Shown: positions 50,217-60,754 of the stretch, piece after piece | Layout: each line of letters begins with the position of its first letter | Numbering within the stretch: the first letter of the stretch is position 1 | From: Diphasiastrum complanatum | Lineage: Eukaryota > Streptophyta > Lycopodiopsida > Lycopodiales > Lycopodiaceae | Assembly (NCBI GenBank): GCA_029204225.1 | Contig: MU831983.1 | Coordinates: 29,153-93,152, forward strand | DNA: 64,000 bases | Reading direction: 5' to 3' | Translations under genes and position numbers: made by a program | The notes under the pieces: model-generated | What the model was told of the DNA's origin: nothing | What the model saw: only the letters and a program-made list of their open reading frames with translations | Databases searched by the model: none

Positions 50217-50226
50217 AATATATAGG
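50217..50226 (-). promoter_or_regulatory. Candidate TATA box of the amidohydrolase gene
   Basis: The minus strand reads CCTATATATT about 125 nt upstream of the chosen start codon. A start site about 30 nt downstream would fall near 50190, just before the purine-rich leader. That makes the upstream ATG at 50188 an unlikely start. Confidence 0.45.
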
Positions 50227-50370
50227 CTCTGCCCTTCGACCTTGCTACACCCCAGGTGCATTTAAAAGTCGCCACGTGCTACTTCATGTTTCTTTACCCC
50301 ATAACAAGAAGCACAATTTTACCTTTCTGCAGGCAGGCATTCATTGACTAGGCAGGTATATGTATTTATT

Positions 50371-50392
50371 ATGTATGTATGTATGTATGTAG
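50371..50392. repeat. (GTAT)n microsatellite
   Basis: Five to six GTAT units upstream of the amidohydrolase gene. Confidence 0.85.
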
Positions 50393-50937
50393 TTTGGAGT
50401 GGAATGTGTTCCACTGCAAATGCATTCGAGACAGTGAAACCGCCAAACGAATTTTTCTAAAAATACACTGAACAATAATTAAAAAAAAATTAATAAAAAT
50501 TGATTTTAAGAATAAAAGAAATGTTGAACCCTTAAAAATTTTATAAACACTAGAAACTAATCAAAACATTTTTGAAAGGAATTTAATCAGAAAATGGATG
50601 TTTTTTTAAAAACAGGCACATTCTGGGAAACCTAATCAAGTTTGCTCGAACGCGTTTCGGAACTTGGCTATCCGAAACATTTTTTTTTTTTAAACATTAG
50701 AGATAAATCTAAAAAAAATGCTTAATACTTTAAAAAAACACCTAAATAGTAGTAGAAAATAAAAATTTATAGACTGCCTAGAAAGATTTACACTAAATGA
50801 AACAAAACAAAAAAATAATAAATCATGTTTTTTACAAAAAAAAAATCCAAAAAACAAATTAGTGCATGTTCTAGGAAACCCTAATAGATTTCTCGGAACA
50901 TGTTCCAATTGCGTTCTGGAACGTGGCATGCATCTTT

Positions 50938-50945
<8 letters not shown>
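50393..50945. other. A/T-rich stretch with GGAAC/GTTCC motifs
   Basis: Motifs GTGTTCCAC, CGTTTCGGAAC, GGAACATGTTCC and TTCTGGAACG near both sides recall the MITE subterminal motifs. I found no matching ends or target duplication. Confidence 0.3.

Positions 50946-51021
<76 letters not shown>
50946..51021. repeat. (TA)n microsatellite
   Basis: About 70 bp of pure TA. Long Ile-Tyr reading frames across it are artefacts. Confidence 0.97.
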
Positions 51022-51024
<3 letters not shown>

Positions 51025-51421
51025 GAAACAAATTTAATAGCTTACGAAAAACATAAAGCATTGTTGGAAATTTCTTAGACTTCGTCAAATGACCCTTGAC
51101 AAATGTGTAAGGTGTGCCTATTATAAGTTGCAAGTAATGAATGTACCGTATAATAAGTGTGAATCTGTCAAATTTTACTAAAGATAACATAAAAAATGAT
51201 TTTGAGCAATTTTCCAATAGTGCTAAGTTTATGTTATGGAAGCCCCTTGGACAAAGAGCGTTGCCCTATACTAAATAGATTATAGATGACAAATTTTGCC
51301 CATTTTTGGGCTGCTGAAAAAGCAAAATGTGTTATTTTTTTAGGGCACACGAGCCATTGTCATTCTCACACCCACACCATTATTTTCATGTTGATCATTT
51401 GATTACTTTGATACTAAGGAT

Positions 51422-52459
51422 GTGCTAGAAATCTTCGATGAAGTTATTTCTGCAGGGAATGTACATATTAAGGAAGAGTTAAATCCATTGAGCAGTCCCC
51501 CAACTCAATACATTGTCGTTCCCATTCTTATTTCCATCTCACCTATCCTTTCTGATATAGTAACCACCAGCACCTCACTTCCTACCACCACTACCTTACC
51601 ATCAAACCAGCAATTTACCTTCCCACCCTCACATTATTTACCTTCCCAATTCCCTTTATTCAAAAATGTCAGCAATCTGTCGAAAACCACCAATCAAACT
51701 CTAGAAGCCCATGCTGAAACGACTTATCACTTGCATTGGTTGGTAAGCCAGAATGAAGAACTGACCGACCAATTAGCTGAGAAGAACAAGGACCTGGAGG
51801 CTTGCCAAGCAGACTCAAGAAAAAGCGAATAAGAGCTGCAAAAGAAGAAGAGCTAAGGAGCCAGGGATTTACAAGGATTGATCCAACAACAATTCCAAGG
51901 CCTTCAGCAGCTGCGAGATCAACTCAAACAACAAGCCATACAGGCTTGTACAGAGCATCACATATTGACAACCACAATGGATGAGCTACTTGAAGTTAAA
52001 CCAAAAGACATTGTTGTAGTGCCACCACCTGGAGAGGCCGTCCGGATGTAGAGATACGTGAAATTGATCCAAAGGTATGAAGTCCACAAGGCCAATACCA
52101 AAGTTTGTCAATACCAGCATGAAATGAAGCTGCTTGAATCCCAAAATCAAGTTAAGAAAATGCAACAAGACTTACAAAGGGTCGTAGAATAGGTGAACCT
52201 GCTCTGGAACACTACCTGCAAGGTACAAGGAGGGCTAGCACAAGTGGAAAAAAAAGGAAGACCAAGATGGACATGGTATGGGAGGACCATCCGAGGCTAC
52301 TACCTGATCGGGTGTGGATTTCCACATGGCTTTCAAGACCTACAAAGGGCCTTGACTATACCCTACCATAATACATCTAATACTGACCCTCTATTCTCTT
52401 CTCTACCTTATTCATCTTTAACCGAATCCAGTAACTCATGCTTTTGATGCCCAACATTG
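51422..52459 (+). pseudogene. Coiled-coil reading frame, left part (split by copia E)
   Basis: Opens with MLEIFDEVISAGNVHIKEEL, a Ser/Thr/Pro-rich stretch (TTSTSLPTTTTLPSNQQFTF), then ETTYHLHWLVSQNEELTDQL and AEKNKDLEACQADSRKSE. After a stop it goes on in coiled-coil style (FQGLQQLRDQLKQQAIQACT, YQHEMKLLESQNQVKKMQQD). Family not recognised. Gln/Glu/Leu heptads suggest a structural or gag-like protein. It is interrupted by copia E, and similar sequence resumes at 58255. Confidence 0.45.
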
Positions 52460-52733
52460 AGTTAGAATTAAAGTAGAATCACTGTGCTACTGTATTGTGG
52501 GTCCTATCAATGGATAAAGATCAGTTGGCCTCGCCACGAGGCAAGTCGACCAGACACGCGTCCCGCCAACGGCAACCTGGGTCATGCATGGGTTGCTTGA
52601 GTGAACAACTATATGTACAGTGTAATTTCGTTTTGAGAAATACAGTTGCTATGTGAGCTTGTTGTGGAGAGTGTTTTTTGTCTGTGTTACAGTGTACCAT
52701 GTTCTGTGTTCCTGTGCGAAGCAAATTCTAAGT
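52460..52733 (+). repeat. Copia E 5' LTR
   Basis: Runs AGTTAGAATT to AATTCTAAGT, a 10-bp inverted end pair with one mismatch, and abuts the primer site without a gap. The termini are not the usual TG...CA. Confidence 0.85.
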
Positions 52734-52746
52734 TGGTATCAGAGCC
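52734..52746 (+). other. Copia E primer-binding site
   Basis: TGGTATCAGAGCC, complementary to plant initiator-Met tRNA, directly after the LTR. Confidence 0.9.
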
Positions 52747-53944
52747 GTACAGGGAGTGTACACAGTACATCGTCGTCGTTGAAGAGAGCTTTGGGAGAAC
52801 TGTCTTCTGAGAGTTCGGGGTCTACGGCGGGTTGAAGACGGAAGGAGAAACACTGGTGCAGAGAGTTTAACACACAGAAGCTTGATAAGCTTGAGACTGT
52901 TTGAGGATTCAGAGACAAGGGTTGTCGGCTGAATCAGAACCTCAGCATACGGAATTTTGAAATTCCGAAGCAAGCTATTCGGTGTTTGCAATCAGTGTGC
53001 AATCAATCGAACATCGTTTGACAAACGGTGTGAAGCTTCAGCTGCGACCTCAGAGCAATTGATTTGGCCAGCCAGAGAGCTGTGAAAAGCAAGCCAAGTT
53101 CAAGGCTGTGAGAAAAACCCTGGTCTAGGGTTTGGAAGCCAAAAAGCAAAGTTTTCTCTCTATTCTGAACTATTTTTCGAGCTGTAAAAGCACACAGGAG
53201 GGCGCCCTAGCAGTGCGAGCCTGATCAGGAGTTGCCGTGGACAGCCGCGACTCAGAGAGAGAGAGATTGTTGAAAAATCCTCAAGGGAGCCATAGCTGGA
53301 AAACGTAGGAGAGGAAGAGCCCGCAGGCAAATCGCGCGCGGTGGAGAGAGGTGGGTTCCTAGCGTTCCAGAGTGAGTAGTTCTTGTAGGCGCGTGGACCA
53401 ACGCACAAAAGCATCTAGGACCGTAGGATGAGTCCCTATGAAGATCAATGATTGAGATCATGCTTTTGGAAAGCAGTGTGAGCCTTTGGATCGGAATAAG
53501 CCATTGGATGGCAAGTCAAGGGGCTGTGAAAGTTTGAAGGGCAATTGGGCCTTCAATTTCATTAAAAAATTTCATACTGAAATGGGCGTTGGGTCCCTTC
53601 ACAAGTGAAGAGTGAAGTTTCTTCAAGGTGAAGAAACAGTTCAAAAACAAAGAAAATCCTTATTTTTGGGTCCTTTGCCCGTTTTGACCCAAACGAAAGG
53701 CTATAACTTCCAAACGAAGGGCACCCGGACTGTACCTGCAAGTACGGTATAGCAAAACAGAGTGATTGCAGTGGAGAAGGTATTCGGAGTGCGCCAGAAG
53801 TGATTTCACCATTCTACTGGGCACGAAGTTGGGAGTTGACGACTGAGTGCATTTCGGAAGGCAACGCCGATTTGCCTTTCAAATTGGTGGAAAAGCGGCG
53901 AGTGGCCTGGTAAGGGAAAAAGTGCATGTCATTATTCTCAAATT
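52747..53944 (+). other. Copia E leader
   Basis: About 1.2 kb between primer site and gag, without a recognisable protein. Long for a copia leader. Confidence 0.6.
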
Positions 53945-54622
53945 TTGACATCACTGTTGGCCTCGGCATACTATTTTCAGCCTACGGCAAAAGTTTCAAG
54001 CAGTTTTGCGATGGCAAACATGGGAGAGTCCATTTTGAGTGAAAATAGCAAATTGGACGGGACTTCCAACTATGCAGTGTGGAAATTCAAAATGAAAAAC
54101 ATACTGATGGAGAAAGACGTGTGGGAAGTCGTCACAGGTGATGAGAGAAGGCCGCCAAATGAAGCGGATATCAAAGTGTTCGACAAAAAGACGAGGAAAG
54201 CTTTGACCTTCATTAACTTGTCAGTGAAGGATCACATCATTACCCACATATGTGATGTTGTGACACCCAGACAGGCATGGGATGTGCTAAAGGAGCAGTT
54301 TGAGACATCAAATCTGTCAAAAATCATGTTTCTGAAGTCAAAGTTGAATAGTGCCCGCATGGAACAAGGAGAGCACATTCAGACGTACATGACCATAATC
54401 AAGACAATGAGGGATGAACTGCATTCTATTGGTGAGCACATACGTGATGTGGAGCTGGTGCACAATGCATTGTGCGGCATTGCAGAACCCTATCAGATGT
54501 TTGTGAGTGGAATAGCATCAAGAGAAAGGTTGCCAACCTTTGATGAGCTCATAGAAATCTTGATGCATGAAGAGCAACGACGAGAAATGGTGAAAGCTAG
54601 ACGTCAAAATACTGACGATTAG
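53945..54622 (+). CDS. Copia E gag
   Basis: Open over 225 codons. The likely start is the internal Met of MANMGESILSENSKLDGTSN (about 54011). Blocks KMKNILMEKDVWEVVTGDER, HIITHICDVVTPRQAWDVLK, IMFLKSKLNSARMEQGEHIQ, and HNALCGIAEPYQMFVSG are classic copia gag (DUF4219/UBN2-like). It stops at NTDD, close to the inversion breakpoint. Confidence 0.88.
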   Translation: MTSLLASAYYFQPTAKVSSSFAMANMGESILSENSKLDGTSNYAVWKFKMKNILMEKDVWEVVTGDERRPPNEADIKVFDKKTRKALTFINLSVKDHIITHICDVVTPRQAWDVLKEQFETSNLSKIMFLKSKLNSARMEQGEHIQTYMTIIKTMRDELHSIGEHIRDVELVHNALCGIAEPYQMFVSGIASRERLPTFDELIEILMHEEQRREMVKARRQNTDD

Positions 54623-54639
54623 GCACTTGCGACACGTCA

Positions 54640-55797
54640 AAAACAAGGCATCAAATGACTGTGACTCATCAAGCTTAGAAAGCTTTTTACCTGACTCAAT
54701 AGGAGTATTATTGGTTTGCAGTCCTACAACCTAAACCTGTGCAGCAACTCTTTGACATACTTCACCTGTGTCAAACCCACTTTGTGTCCTTTTTGCCACA
54801 CCTCTACTCCAAGGCAATAATGCATCAGGCTGAGATCTGTCATCTCGAATTGTTCCATGAGGTCTTTCTTGATCATGTCTATTATCTCTTGATTATTTCC
54901 CGTAATAATCAAGTCATCAACAGAAAGAGCAATCAAAGCAACCATACCATCAAGGCATAACACATATAGATTTGGATCAGAGTGTGTTCTCACCATCCCC
55001 TTTGAACAAAAGTAGGCATCAATCCTGCTATACCATGCACGTGGTGCCTGTTTAAGACCATAAAGTGCTTTCTTCAAGCGACATACTTTATTTTCCTGTC
55101 CCTTCGCTACAAAGCCTTCAACTTTATCCATGAACACCTCTTCTTCCAACTCACCATTCAAAAAAGCAGATTTCACATCCATCTGATGCAAAGGCCAACC
55201 AAAATGTGAAGCTAAAGCAACAAGTAGACGTATAGTATTCCACTTACATACCGGCGCAAACGTCTCCTCATAGTCGATGCCTTTACTTTGTGCATACCCT
55301 TTGATCACCAATCTTGCCTTGTGCTTTGTTATACTTCCATCTGCATGGTACTTAGTCCTGTATACCCATTTGTAACCAATGGGTTTCTTGCCAACTGGTG
55401 GTTCTACTAAGTCCCATGTGCTATGCTTAGCAATTGACTCCATCTCCTCTCCCATGGCCTTGACCCAAATGTCATCACCCTTCGCTTCACCAAAAGTCGA
55501 AGGTTCTTTGCTTTGAATAATACTAGATAAGAGAGCATAATTTGCTTCATACCTCTCAGGTTGTGTCTTCTCTCTTGTTGATCTTCGTAGCTCTCCCTGG
55601 CTAGATGATCCTGGAAAGTCATCCATGTCGCGACTCTCCAACAATCTCTCAAACCACTTAGGGAGCTTCCTGTCAGGTGATCGGCTTCCTGGTGAAAATG
55701 TATCCCACGGAACATCTTTCTCCTTGCGTTTGTCACCTACAATTTCAATCCTTCTTTCACCAAAAGGTTTGTCCCTACCTCTCCAACTTTGGATCAA
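54640..55797 (-). CDS. Copia E reverse transcriptase (inverted)
   Basis: Minus-strand frame with KKPIGYKWVYRTKYHADGSI, GYAQSKGIDYEETFAPVCKW, WPLHQMDVKSAFLNGELEEE, LKKALYGLKQAPRAWYSRID, IALSVDDLIITGNNQEIIDM. The catalytic box is SVDD, with Ser replacing Tyr of YVDD, which should abolish activity. After HRFRL a one-base loss shifts the frame; DCKPI and SGKKLSKLDESQ can still be read up to the breakpoint near 54640. Confidence 0.9.
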
Positions 55798-57262
55798 AAC
55801 ATCTATAGCCCTTCACACGATCATCATATCCTAGGAATATGCACTTGATAGCTTTCACATCAAGTTTACATCTCTCTTTCTTAGAAACGTGTACAAAGAC
55901 CTTACATCCAAAGATTCGCAAGTGGTTCACCTTTGGCTTCTTCTTCGTGAATGCTTCCTCAAGTGTTATCTTTGGTATGGCAATGGTAGGAACTCTATTT
56001 TGAAGATAGACTGTCATACTGCATGCTTTTGACCAAAAATCCTTTGGTAGTTTCATCTCAGCTAGCATAGATCTGGCACTTTCCACAATCGTACAATTCT
56101 TGCGCTCAGCTACACCATTGAGAGCAGGAGTATGAGCTTGCGTAAATTGTCTTTTAATCCCACATTGATCACAAAGATCATTGAAGTCATTAGACTTGTA
56201 CTCACCTCCACTCTCTGATCTTAGGACTTTGATCTTCCTACCTATTTGATTTTTGACCAATGCTTTGAACCTCTCGAAGTTGTCAAATGCATCTGATTTC
56301 TTCTTCAAGAAGTAGATCCACGTCTTTCGTGACATATCATCAATAAAGGTCATGAAATAGAAGGCTTTACCTAAGGACATGGTCCTCATAGGCCCGCATA
56401 AATCTATGTGGATTGAATCCAGGATGTTCTTTGCTCTTGCAACACCCCCTTTATTGAACTTCTCTTGATGTTGCTTCCCATATACAAATGATTCGAACAT
56501 CGATTTCAAGTGGTCTTCAATGGTAGGCAATCCTATTACCATCTCCAATTTCCTCATCAAACTGAGACTTCCCAAGTTCAAGTGACCAAGCCTCTTATGC
56601 CACAACTCAGTTTGCGATGGAATGGACGATACAAGTCCATGTTGCCCCTTGATTGTAGCATTCAACCTGTACAATTTTGTATTGGGCTCCCTTACTCCAT
56701 CCGCAATAACTTTGAACTTTTGGTTCACATCCTTCACAAAGCAACGATCATGGGCGAATTCTACTTTCAACTTTTGATCAGTAATGACTCCAACAGAAAG
56801 TAGATTTTTCTTCAAACTTGGTACGTAAAGTACCTCCCTGATCATCCTGCTTTTTCCATCAGGTAGTTGGATTGAAACCGTGCCTATCCCCTTGATCTTG
56901 CACACCTCGCCATTTGCTTGTGAAACAGATGTTCCATTATCCAACACTTTCATGCTACTGAACCAATTCTTGTTACATGTCATGTGTCTTGTGGTTCCCG
57001 AGTCAATATACCACGCTTGATCATCTTGATTAGATGACAATGCAGATATGAAGATGCTAGAGTCTTCAATCTCACCCTCATCGACAAGGTAACCTGCTTG
57101 CTTTGGTTTCCCCTTGCCTTGTTCTGCCAAGAATTTGTGACATTCACTTTTCCAATGGCCCTTTTTACCACAATGGAAGCACTTGCCTTCCTTTTTGGTC
57201 TTATTGGAAGATCCCTCATCCTCCTGAGACTTGGCAAATTGCTGCTTAGACTTTTTCTTGGC
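55775..57262 (-). CDS. Copia E zinc knuckle, protease and integrase (inverted)
   Basis: On the minus strand: GKCFHCGKKGHWKSECHKFL (CCHC knuckle), WYIDSGTTRHMTCNKNWF (protease), VLYVPSLKKNLLSVGVI, LWHKRLGHLNLGSLSLM, FIDDMSRKTWIYFLKKKSDA, VLRSESGGEYKSNDFNDLCD, LNGVAERKNCTIVESARSML. The integrase has the HHCC and D,D,E layout, but the second Asp block reads RSESGGEY where RSDRGGEY/F is usual. Open for 451 codons from the end of the knuckle. Confidence 0.9.
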   Translation of the reverse strand, partial: AKKKSKQQFAKSQEDEGSSNKTKKEGKCFHCGKKGHWKSECHKFLAEQGKGKPKQAGYLVDEGEIEDSSIFISALSSNQDDQAWYIDSGTTRHMTCNKNWFSSMKVLDNGTSVSQANGEVCKIKGIGTVSIQLPDGKSRMIREVLYVPSLKKNLLSVGVITDQKLKVEFAHDRCFVKDVNQKFKVIADGVREPNTKLYRLNATIKGQHGLVSSIPSQTELWHKRLGHLNLGSLSLMRKLEMVIGLPTIEDHLKSMFESFVYGKQHQEKFNKGGVARAKNILDSIHIDLCGPMRTMSLGKAFYFMTFIDDMSRKTWIYFLKKKSDAFDNFERFKALVKNQIGRKIKVLRSESGGEYKSNDFNDLCDQCGIKRQFTQAHTPALNGVAERKNCTIVESARSMLAEMKLPKDFWSKACSMTVYLQNRVPTIAIPKITLEEAFTKKKPKVNHLRIFGCKVFVHVSKKERCKLDVKAIKCIFLGYDDRVKGYRCFDPKLER

Positions 57263-57274
57263 AATTAGTAGGGA

Positions 57275-57921
57275 GCTTGATTTACCTTACCTCAACTAGG
57301 CCACATATATGCTATGCTGTTGGCATTGTAAGTCAGTTTATGGCAGCACCTACGAAAACGCATTGGAAGGCAGCTAAACGCATTTTGCATTATGTGAAAG
57401 GCACTTTAGAGTATGGCTTGATTTACAGAAAGCATGATGGCTTACTTGAGTTGTGTGGCTATGTGGATGCGGATTGGGGAGGTGTCTATGATGATCGTAG
57501 ATCCACCACAGGGTATGTATTCTAGTTTTGTGGTAGTTGTTTTTCCTGGTCTAGTAAGAAGCAAAGTACAATTGCTCTTTCAACCACAGAGGCAGAGTAT
57601 AAGGCAATGTGTAGTGCAACACAAGAAGCTATATGGTTGAGACAAATCTTGGAAGAAGTTGGCATGAAGCAGAAAAATCCCACGATATTACATAGCGACA
57701 GTCAGAGTGGCATTTAGCTAGCAAAGAATCCAGTGTTCCATGCGAGAACTAAACACATTGAGATTCAGTATCACTTTATACGTGAGAGGCTGCTGAGTCA
57801 TGAAATTCATGTTGTTCATTGTCGCACAGAAGAACAACTAGCTGATATTTTCACTAAGCCACTTGTTGGAGAAAAGTTTGATAAGTTTAGATCAAAGCTT
57901 TATGTACTTAAAGTTTGTTGA
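57275..57921 (+). pseudogene. Copia E RNase H
   Basis: GSLIYLTSTRPHICYAVGIV, HWKAAKRILHYVKGTLEYGL, GYVDADWGGVYDDRRSTTGY, CFSWSSKKQSTIALSTTEAE, TKHIEIQYHFIRERLLSHEI, EEQLADIFTKPLVGEKFDKF. Plus strand, with TAG stops after TGYVF and in SQSGI. It directly continues, in order, from the end of the inverted reverse transcriptase. Confidence 0.9.
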
Positions 57922-57975
57922 CTTTAAAGCTATGTATATGATTGTATATAAAGTAGACTCTACTTTAAGGGAGAG

Positions 57976-58249
57976 AGTTAGAATTAAAGTAGAATCATTG
58001 TGCTACTGTAATGTGGGTCCTATCAGTGGATAAGGATCAGTTGGCCTCACCACGAGGCAAGTCGACGGGACACGTGTCCCGCCAATGGCAACCTGGTTCA
58101 TGCATGGGTTGCCTGAGTGAACAACTATATGTATAGTGTAATTTCATTTTGAGAAATACAGTTGCTATGTGAGCTTGTTGTGGAGAGTGTTTTCTGTCTG
58201 TGTTACTGTGTAGCATGATCTGTGTTCCTGTGCGAAGCAAATTTTAAGT
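57976..58249 (+). repeat. Copia E 3' LTR
   Basis: Same length as the 5' LTR and the same AGTTAGAATT start; ends AATTTTAAGT. Preceded by purine tract TTTAAGGGAGAG. Confidence 0.88.
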
Positions 58250-58254
58250 CATTA

Positions 58255-58720
58255 ACCTACAATCCATTCACTCAATGGACTAACGATTCGTTTTTATGTA
58301 TGATTCCGAGATAGAAAAATTTCATTGATGTTTCGAACATGGATGGCAAGACAATAGAATTGGACTCCCATTGAAGGATTAACCGAAGGTCAAAAGGTTT
58401 ATAATGGAACTCACTTGCAGAAGATGGAGAACCAAATCAGCAACTGAAGAACCTGGTCGATGAAGTCCAATTAAAGTTGCAGAGGGACCTACAACAAGCT
58501 TGGAGGAGGGAAATGTTGGAAAATTCTCTACCAAGATCACAATCAGTCGAAGGTATACTTTTTGGTGTCGGTTAATCCAAGAACTGGAATAGCTAGACTT
58601 TTAATTATGAACCCAACCATGGCATCTTGTTGTGTAAGCTCATGAGTTGAGGAAAGACTAGTTAGTTACAATAAAGTTCGTTGGATGTAACCCGATAGTG
58701 GAGAGTTCAACAAGATTCAG
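58255..58720 (+). pseudogene. Coiled-coil reading frame, right part
   Basis: Continues beyond the copia insertion with decayed frames, including ENQISN, VQLKLQRDLQQAWRREMLEN. The latter again looks like a heptad-rich helix. Stops are frequent. Family unknown. Confidence 0.35.
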
Positions 58721-60330
58721 TTATAGAAAGTGACAGCCAAGAAGCTTGAGGGCGGGTAAGAAGAAACATAATAAAAAAAAGAGGAGTCGAAGAAAGTAGG
58801 ATCGACTAATGTAGGAATTGGGAAATCTAGGGAAGGATAGTCGATTCGATGTACTGGTGATCAATGTAGTAATTAGCAGAATCGATGAGGGAGCGCACAT
58901 CTTGTGCATGGAGTCTTGTAAGAAGTTATTGTCATTGGAATGAGAACCCTTGGAACCCTTCTTATCATTTCTATATACTATTTTGTTGCTCAAGTTGTGT
59001 GTTGAGTTCTTGAAGCATTCTAATGATTGAATGATGTGAATTGTGAATGAGATTTGTTGTGAGCAACAAGTGTCTTCAGTTAATTTAAATAGAAGTGATA
59101 GGATTTTTAAATGGCAGATTATAGTTCTAAGTAAATGTTGATGACAAGTGTGAGAAATCAGAATTAGAAGTAAGTTTTGAAGCAAAAATTATGTGTATAG
59201 AATGCAAACATTAGCATTCTAAAGCAAAGCAACATGGGATGCAACACTATCCACATCAGCTCAAGGAAATGTGTGTCTTGTAGTAGTAGTAGTAGTAGTA
59301 GCAAGAAGCATGGTGTGGGAGTGAGCTCCCAACATGCCCTACATGTAGGCTGGTGTGTGTCCAGTGAGAGTTGGATAGATTCTATGAATATTGTTTGAGA
59401 GGAAAAGGTCAAGGATCAAATAAGTCACAACATAGAACATATGGTGGTAGTCATCATTAACAATGCGCATTGTAAGAAACATGGATTGGCTTGAATTTTT
59501 GTTATTATGGCATGCACCCCTATCTTAGATCTCTTGAATTTGTAGGGGGGCACATCAGACACTATTCTAGAGATATGCCATACTCTAGGGCTTGACGTAG
59601 ACCATCAATTGATTTTTAAAGAGAATCTCCTTAGCCTTGAAAACAATGGGGGACCCTCAATATATGTTAGTTGGTTGTGGACCTGATGGTGCATTTTGGA
59701 GCTAACACAATTGCATGTTTTCACTCTAAAATATTGTTCTATCCGGACTATGAAAAAAGTTTTTTTTTCTTTCTTGGACTTTGTACCTTTAAATTTCCAT
59801 CTTCTTGGATAGTAGATATCTATATATGCTTGAGTTCATTTTCTTTTGATGGTAACTTTTGTTTTGGACCATATATTCCTTTTGCTAATAAGAGAGACTT
59901 TGCTCTTAAATGCACTATGTTTATTTCATCTCGCACTTTTTTTACTCTTTAAAAATCATAATTCAGAGACTTCCATTTGGTTGAGTAGCAAGTCACAATA
60001 AAAGTCCTTATGCCACTATTAGGAAAGTTTAGATGGAAACTCTGAGACATTCTCTCCTTATTGTAAGCTAAGCAGTGCAACTTTTTAGAGTGTTGATGTC
60101 CTTTTCTTTGTTGTGCTTCTAATTCTTGAGTTTCTTGTGTACATTATTTCTATTTTACTTTATTCACTTATCAGAGTATATCTATCTATTTTGTATACAT
60201 TTTTCACACTATCTTATATTGTGCTCAAACAACTCTTTAAGATGCAATTTTTTCAGATGACAATCGTAGCTCTTCTTTTTCTTCGTTCATTATTTTGTAT
60301 CATCATGTACTTTTAGTACATCGGTGCTTA
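58721..60330. other. Intergenic AT-rich sequence
   Basis: Contains a short (GTA)n run at 59282-59302. No gene recognised. Confidence 0.4.
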
Positions 60331-60742
60331 TCAATGCAATATAATATCCACTATAGATTTAATATGACTTAAGAAGAGCTAACTATCTTGCAAGATTCAT
60401 TATGTTTAATTAAGTTAGGAGACTTTTTATAAATAGGCAAGAGACTCCAGTTTGAAGGATCTTTTGGCTCATTTGCAAATGAGACCGCTTAGCCTCCTCT
60501 TTGTGAATGTGAGCCTTGGGAATAGACCTTGCTAGGTCTCATGTGCCAAATCCACACAAATTCCATCTCCATCTTGTATTTGATTTGCTTCCATCCCTTC
60601 AATTCTAATTGATGATTCCTTGGAGTTCTATTTGTGATTTGCATTTTATGGCTATATCAACATGAATGTTTTGTACATCTCTCAATTCTAGCTTTAGTTT
60701 GAATAGTATGTCTATTTGATTGGGTTTGGCACATCACATTTG
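60330..60742 (+). repeat. Possible copia LTR with primer site
   Basis: A TTTTTATAAATAGGCAAGAG promoter-like site at about 60424 and a primer-like TGGTATCAAAGC at 60743-60754, identical to the copia A primer site. The LTR start is not defined and no gag follows, so this is tentative. Confidence 0.4.
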
Positions 60743-60754
60743 TGGTATCAAAGC

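Larger units (their letters stand above)
52460..58249 (+). mobile_element. Complete Ty1/copia element with inverted pol (copia E)
   Basis: 5' LTR 52460-52733, 3' LTR 57976-58249 (274 bp each), primer site TGGTATCAGAGCC at 52734, and purine tract TTTAAGGGAGAG before the 3' LTR. The target duplication is CATTG/CATTA. Gag (54005-54622) and the RNase H end (57275-57921) read on the plus strand. Zinc knuckle, protease, integrase and reverse transcriptase (57262-54640) read on the minus strand. So a central segment of about 2.6 kb is inverted within the element. The LTRs differ at about 18 sites by eye. It cannot make a full polyprotein. Confidence 0.92.

Noticed and set aside
50393-50945. Fifth MITE family with GGAAC/GTTCC motifs
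   Set aside because: No matching inverted ends or 8-bp duplication could be found by eye.
50690-51217. 175-codon minus-strand reading frame
   Set aside because: It is mostly the (TA)n microsatellite read as Ile-Tyr repeats.
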